Shown here in pieces: positions 7,757 through 10,564 of a DNA stretch of 10,564 nt (positions within the stretch are counted from its first letter, which is position 1; every line of letters begins with the position of its first letter). The stretch covers positions 1-10,564 of the forward strand of contig RXOD01006363.1 of assembly GCA_005223375.1 (NCBI GenBank), read 5' to 3'. Source of the stretch: Amoebophrya sp. AT5.2 (lineage: Eukaryota > Sar > Dinophyceae > Syndiniales > Amoebophryaceae). Made by a program: the position numbers and the translations under genes. The notes under the pieces were generated by a model. The model was not told where the DNA came from. It saw only the letters and a program-made list of their open reading frames with translations, and made no database searches.

Positions 7757-8568
7757 ATGGAGCAGCACCAACAAAGCGGGGGTCTCGCGGACTATTACCG
7801 TGAGAAAACGCAGGAGAGCTTGCGGCGGACATTGGCAACTCTGCAGCAGACCGATGAAATCGCGACTAAAAGTTGCCTCAAACTCGATGAGCAGACGGAG
7901 CAGATTAAGCGAACACAAGCTTACGCGGACACAGCCGAGAATAATTTGGACCTCAGCGAGAAGCTTCTGCAAGGTACAGATCGAATGAATGAAATTCTCT
8001 TCCGTGGCAATGGCCCGATCGGTTAGACTTGCAACAGCCTCAGCTGTAGTCGGAATCAAAAACAATATATATATAAATTCGAGTCTGTAGTGGAAGTAGA
8101 TGAAGTATCCTATGCCATCTACTTATGCGAAATTGCTTTTGCTTCTCAGGTATGTCGTCTTGGTACGGGCGGTTCAAGGGTGCTTTCTCTTCCGCGTACG
8201 AGTCATCCGAAAAATTTTCGGCATCGAGCGCTAGGGAGTCTTCATCGGCGAACGGAAATTCGAGCAGCAAGGCAACACCGTCTTCAGTGGGCGGAGCGAC
8301 GTCTTCAAAGCCACGAGAACCAGTTACTGGAGGCAGCGGCCCGGTTCCGCGAGCGTGCGACGCTGGCGCAGCAGCTACTACCAGCAGTGAGGACAAGGAC
8401 CTTGCGTTGATGTCGCAACTGGTAGGTGGGCTGAAGGAAAAGTCGTATGCAATGGGACAAACTCTGTCTATGCATAATGACATGCTCGATAACCTGAGCG
8501 AAACAACCGATCGAAACACGGCGAAGCTGGAGCGAAATCAAACGAGACTCAAGCAGGTGTTAAGGTGA
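7757..8568 (+). CDS. SNAP-25-type Qb+Qc SNARE protein, two exons, 211 residues
   Basis: The model joins 7757-7973 and 8150-8568 (636 bases with TGA). Proteins of this family supply two of the four helices of the SNARE bundle that drives membrane fusion. The Qb helix spans about residues 20-72 (LRRTLATL, then KLDEQTEQIKR), with Q46 at the expected zero layer. The Qc helix spans about 154-211 (LALMSQLVGGL, AMGQTL, MLDNLSETTDRN). There the zero-layer position is H181 rather than Gln, while flanking layers L178, L185 and L188 are kept. Between them lies a Ser/Gly-rich linker (about 74-153) with only one Cys (142), so the palmitoylated Cys cluster of neuronal SNAP-25 is absent, as in SNAP-29/SNAP-33 types. 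Total length is close to the 206 residues of SNAP-25. No membrane segment is present, as expected. Family assignment is firm; the compartment served is unknown. A 3' splice alternative near the stop is possible. Confidence 0.92.
7974..8149 (+). other. Intron of the SNARE gene (GT-AG, phase 1, 176 bases)
   Basis: The donor is GCAAG|GTACAG and the acceptor is TTCTCAG|GTATG after a pyrimidine-rich run. The split glycine codon joins KLLQ|G|MSSWYGRF, running straight off the end of the Qb helix into the linker, as in SNAP-25 relatives. AGGTA occurs at both borders. The intron holds a perfect 9-bp stem (8094-8102 with 8116-8124, 13-base loop) ending 25 bases before the acceptor, and a short (AT)5 run at 8065-8074. 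Confidence 0.92.
8094..8124 (+). repeat. Intronic hairpin in the SNARE gene
   Basis: AAGTAGATG at 8094-8102 is exactly complementary to CATCTACTT at 8116-8124, with a 13-base loop. It lies between the probable branch region and the acceptor at 8149. Its function is not known; it could present the acceptor or be a leftover of an inserted element. Confidence 0.7.
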
Positions 8569-9014
8569 GCATGGTACTTGCTCAGGTGCAGTGAAGAAAG
8601 ATTGTGAATGCTGCGGTATCACGCCGCGCTCCTCTACGGAAAAGCGCGACATATAGCGAATCGTTGCACGACGACGACCACCCTCAACTACTGGCTGAGG
8701 GGCTCCCTCGGCGAGACCAGATGTTGGTGCCAAGGGGTTCAGCGCGCCCAAAACCCTGTACGGCGACGTTTACCACCCTTTGCTGTTCGCAAGGTTTTTG
8801 TCCGGTCGTGCCTGGTCCGAGAGCTCATCGAGAGGGACGTACATAGTTAGAAGTAAAAAATATTCGCGAGGAAAACCCCGCCGCTGCGCACGCGCAAACT
8901 ATTAAGACTAACTACTTAAAACAAAGATTACGCAACATCTGTTGTTGCTTACAACTCCAGCTAAAGAAGTTCTACTTCGACGCACGGTAGATTCAGGCTT
9001 TCAACGCACGAAAG
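8569..9014 (+). other. Spacer between SNARE and channel genes with possible 3' exon
   Basis: A good donor motif AAG|GTGAGC overlaps the SNARE stop at 8566-8568. Downstream, bases 8794-8850 read VFVRSCLVRELIERDVHS before TAG, with G/C third positions typical of exons here and preceded by CGCAAG. Another frame is open from 8743 to TAA 8903-8905. Either could be an alternative last exon of the SNARE gene. From about 8855 to 9014 the DNA is AT-rich and should hold the channel gene's leader. Confidence 0.35.
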
Positions 9015-10564
9015 ATGTCAGGCTACGGCTACCGTGAGCAAGGCAGTGACGGGCCGGCTCTAACAAGCGGGCGCATCAGTACGGGGCGCGGGGAGTCTCC
9101 ACGGGGGATTTTGAAGCGTACGGGGTCCGTGTCCGCGCGCTCGAGCGAAAACGTCGTCGTGCTCACTGAAAAGGAGCTTGAAGCACACGAACAGCAGCTC
9201 CTTACGCCGAGGCGAGTTTCTGGCGGAGGGGCTTCCGGTACGACCCCAGCCGTCGAACTGCTCTCAAAACTTGTGGAGGGGAACGATCACGCGGGAGGGC
9301 CAGCGACAACGTCGGCGGCAACGTCGAAGCAAGCCGAAAGTGTGGAAGATGCAGACGGCGGAGTCGCCGCGGCCGTTAGAGGCGATCCGGAGGAGCAGCT
9401 GGTCGATGAAGCGGTCCGCGATGAACAAGGTTCATCCATATGACGTGATTGTCCTGTGCAGTGCCGTCTTCCCGCGTCACGATCGAGTGCTGCGTGTAGG
9501 GATAAAAGAAAGAACTTGTAGTTTTTGTTCGACCTCCTTGCTCGTCGGAGGTTCAAAAAAAAATCTACAACTTTATGGAGATGAAGACATTGACAGCACT
9601 TCATTGTGCTTCGAGGTGATCTACTTTTTGCGCAGGTGCCCCCGCATTCGCTCCCGACGAGCAGGAACGGACCGCTTCGCCTACACTAGCCGCGGTGGAT
9701 CCACTACGTCTGCAGCCACAAGCTGCAGATGCTCCGTCCGCCGCGGATCAGACATCAGGATCAGGCCCTTCTAGGCCTAGTAGGCCGACCCTACAACGAC
9801 AGAGCACTAGGGGTCCGCAGCTGCTGGCGCGCTCGCAGTCGCTCAGCCACGATTCTGCGGGCAGCGAGAAGTCGCTCCCGACGAGCAAGAAGGGCCTGCT
9901 TCGCCAGTCCATGTTTTCGCGAGCGAAAGCGCGAACCGCCGCCGCCATGGGAGACCTGATGGTGGGAACCGCGGACCGCCACATGCGCGAGCGGCGCCAC
10001 CTCCTGCAAACCGCGGAAGCTCGCTGCCTGGCGCGCGGCACGCTGGCCGCCGACCCCGCGGCGCTGCGGCGGTTGAAGCAGCGCCGCCGGCTACAGGTGA
10101 AGCTGTCGCCGGAGATGGAGGCCGCGAACGCGGAGGAGGCGGAACTCCGCGCGTGGCTGAAATTCGACCTGTTCTTCGGGCTCTTTGTGATCGCGAACGC
10201 CGTCACGATGGGCATCGAGGCGAACGACCCGCACCCGCCGCACTTGCCCAGCTACGGCTTTTTTGAGAACCGTCCCACCACCTGGGTCTTCAACCAGATT
10301 TTCCTGATCGTGTTCATGATCGAGCTGGCCCTCCGGTGCCACTACGAGACCGCGCGGGTCTCGTTCAAGAAGGGGTGGGTCCAGTTCGACGCCACCCTGA
10401 TCTTTCTCGGCGTCGTGGACGCGTGGGTCGTCCCGAACCTGCAGCTGGAGGCGGACCTGCCGCTGCTGTCGATTTTGCGCGTGTTCCGTCTGCTGCGGCT
10501 AATCCGTCTGGTCCGCCTGATGGACCAGTTTCGGGAGCTGTGGTTAAGGGGGGGATCAACCCAT
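9015..10564 (+). CDS. Voltage-gated cation channel, 5' part (N-terminus and S1-S4)
   Basis: Exons 9015-9429 and 9636-10564 give at least 448 residues; the gene runs past the window. Residues 1-300 are low-complexity and probably cytoplasmic and disordered, with many Ser, Ala, Gly and Arg (SRPSRPTLQRQSTRG, LARSQSLS). A basic, charged helix (about 268-311) leads into S1 at about 315-334 (FDLFFGLFVIANAVTMGIEA). S2 is about 356-374 with E368 (IFLIVFMIELALR), S3 about 387-404 with D390 (QFDATLIFLGVVDA), and S4 about 415-434 with arginines at 420, 423, 426, 429 and 432, each three apart. E368 and D390 fit the countercharges that stabilise S4 in this superfamily. The pore (S5-P-S6) lies outside, so ion selectivity, and whether one or four domains exist, cannot be told. 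The family form (VFRLLRLIRLVRLMDQF) resembles Na+/Ca2+-type channels of protists. The last few codons (443-448) look unlike an S4-S5 linker and may be intron. Confidence 0.92.
9430..9635 (+). other. Intron of the channel gene (GT-AG, phase 1, 206 bases)
   Basis: The donor is ACAAG|GTTCAT and the acceptor is TTTTTGCGCAG|GTGCC. Removal skips the TGA at 9441 and joins DEQ|G|APAFAP through a split glycine codon, opening a frame that continues 929 bases to the window end. AGGT is present at both borders. A long imperfect hairpin (9516-9570) lies inside. Confidence 0.9.
9516..9570 (+). repeat. Long imperfect hairpin inside the channel intron
   Basis: The left arm 9516-9537 begins TTGTAG, has a T-run, and ends ACCTCC. 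The right arm 9547-9570 begins GGAGGT, has an A-run, and ends CTACAA. The loop is nine bases (9538-9546). The arms pair over most of their length with a few bulges. Arms this long are unusual for a 206-base intron and resemble terminal or subterminal repeats of a small inserted element. Confidence 0.7.

Noticed and set aside
5239..8568. Operon-like or pathway unit of the unknown protein, ankyrin protein and SNARE
   Set aside because: Shared orientation alone is not evidence in a eukaryote of this type; spacers are long and no functional link is visible.
9748..10342. Minus-strand frames of 155 and 83 codons opposite the channel
   Set aside because: Shadows of the GC-rich channel exon.
1..10564. 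CRISPR array, insertion sequence, reverse transcriptase or transposase
   Set aside because: No regularly spaced repeats, no RT or DDE motifs in any frame, and no long terminal repeats were seen.

Overview
This window looks like nuclear DNA from a protist with spliceosomal introns. A dinoflagellate or other alveolate lineage is the best guess. The reasons are: GC-rich exons with strong G/C third positions set in AT-richer introns and spacers; short GT-AG introns of about 120-210 bases; all recognisable genes on one strand; and proteins of clearly eukaryotic families (Qb+Qc SNARE, ankyrin repeats, voltage-gated cation channel). There are no ribosome binding sites or operons. The lineage is an inference, because no marker gene is present.

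Left part (1-4.8 kb). I can name no gene here. It holds a three-copy 18-bp tandem repeat (1313-1366), a GC-rich island (about 1840-3180) with a 16-bp palindrome, an imperfect local duplication and two stretches with coding-like codon use (2071-2430 and 2779-3179, the latter apparently changing frame), and an AT-rich cluster of inverted repeats (3613-3669). The island may contain exons of an unresolved or decayed gene.

Right part (4.8-10.56 kb). At least four genes lie head to tail on the + strand: (1) an unrecognised 131-residue protein at 5239-5634, with a possible spliced alternative end at 5758; (2) a 252-residue ankyrin-repeat protein in three exons, 5952-6973; (3) a 211-residue SNAP-25-type protein with both Qb and Qc SNARE helices in two exons, 7757-8568; (4) the 5' part of a voltage-gated cation channel, two exons from 9015 to beyond the window end, covering a long disordered N-terminus and segments S1-S4. 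Two small ORFs (4767-4847 and 4942-5142) precede gene 1 and are uncertain.

The confident introns restore open frames and family alignments. All four are phase 1, three split a glycine codon at AG|G, and two have AGGT on both sides; three carry internal hairpins. The genes share orientation, but nothing shows that they act in one pathway. Points deserving a second look are the His in place of Gln at the Qc zero layer of the SNARE, the intron pattern, the possible extra 3' exon of the SNARE, and the unidentified protein at 5239. I did not find a convincing new multi-gene system.
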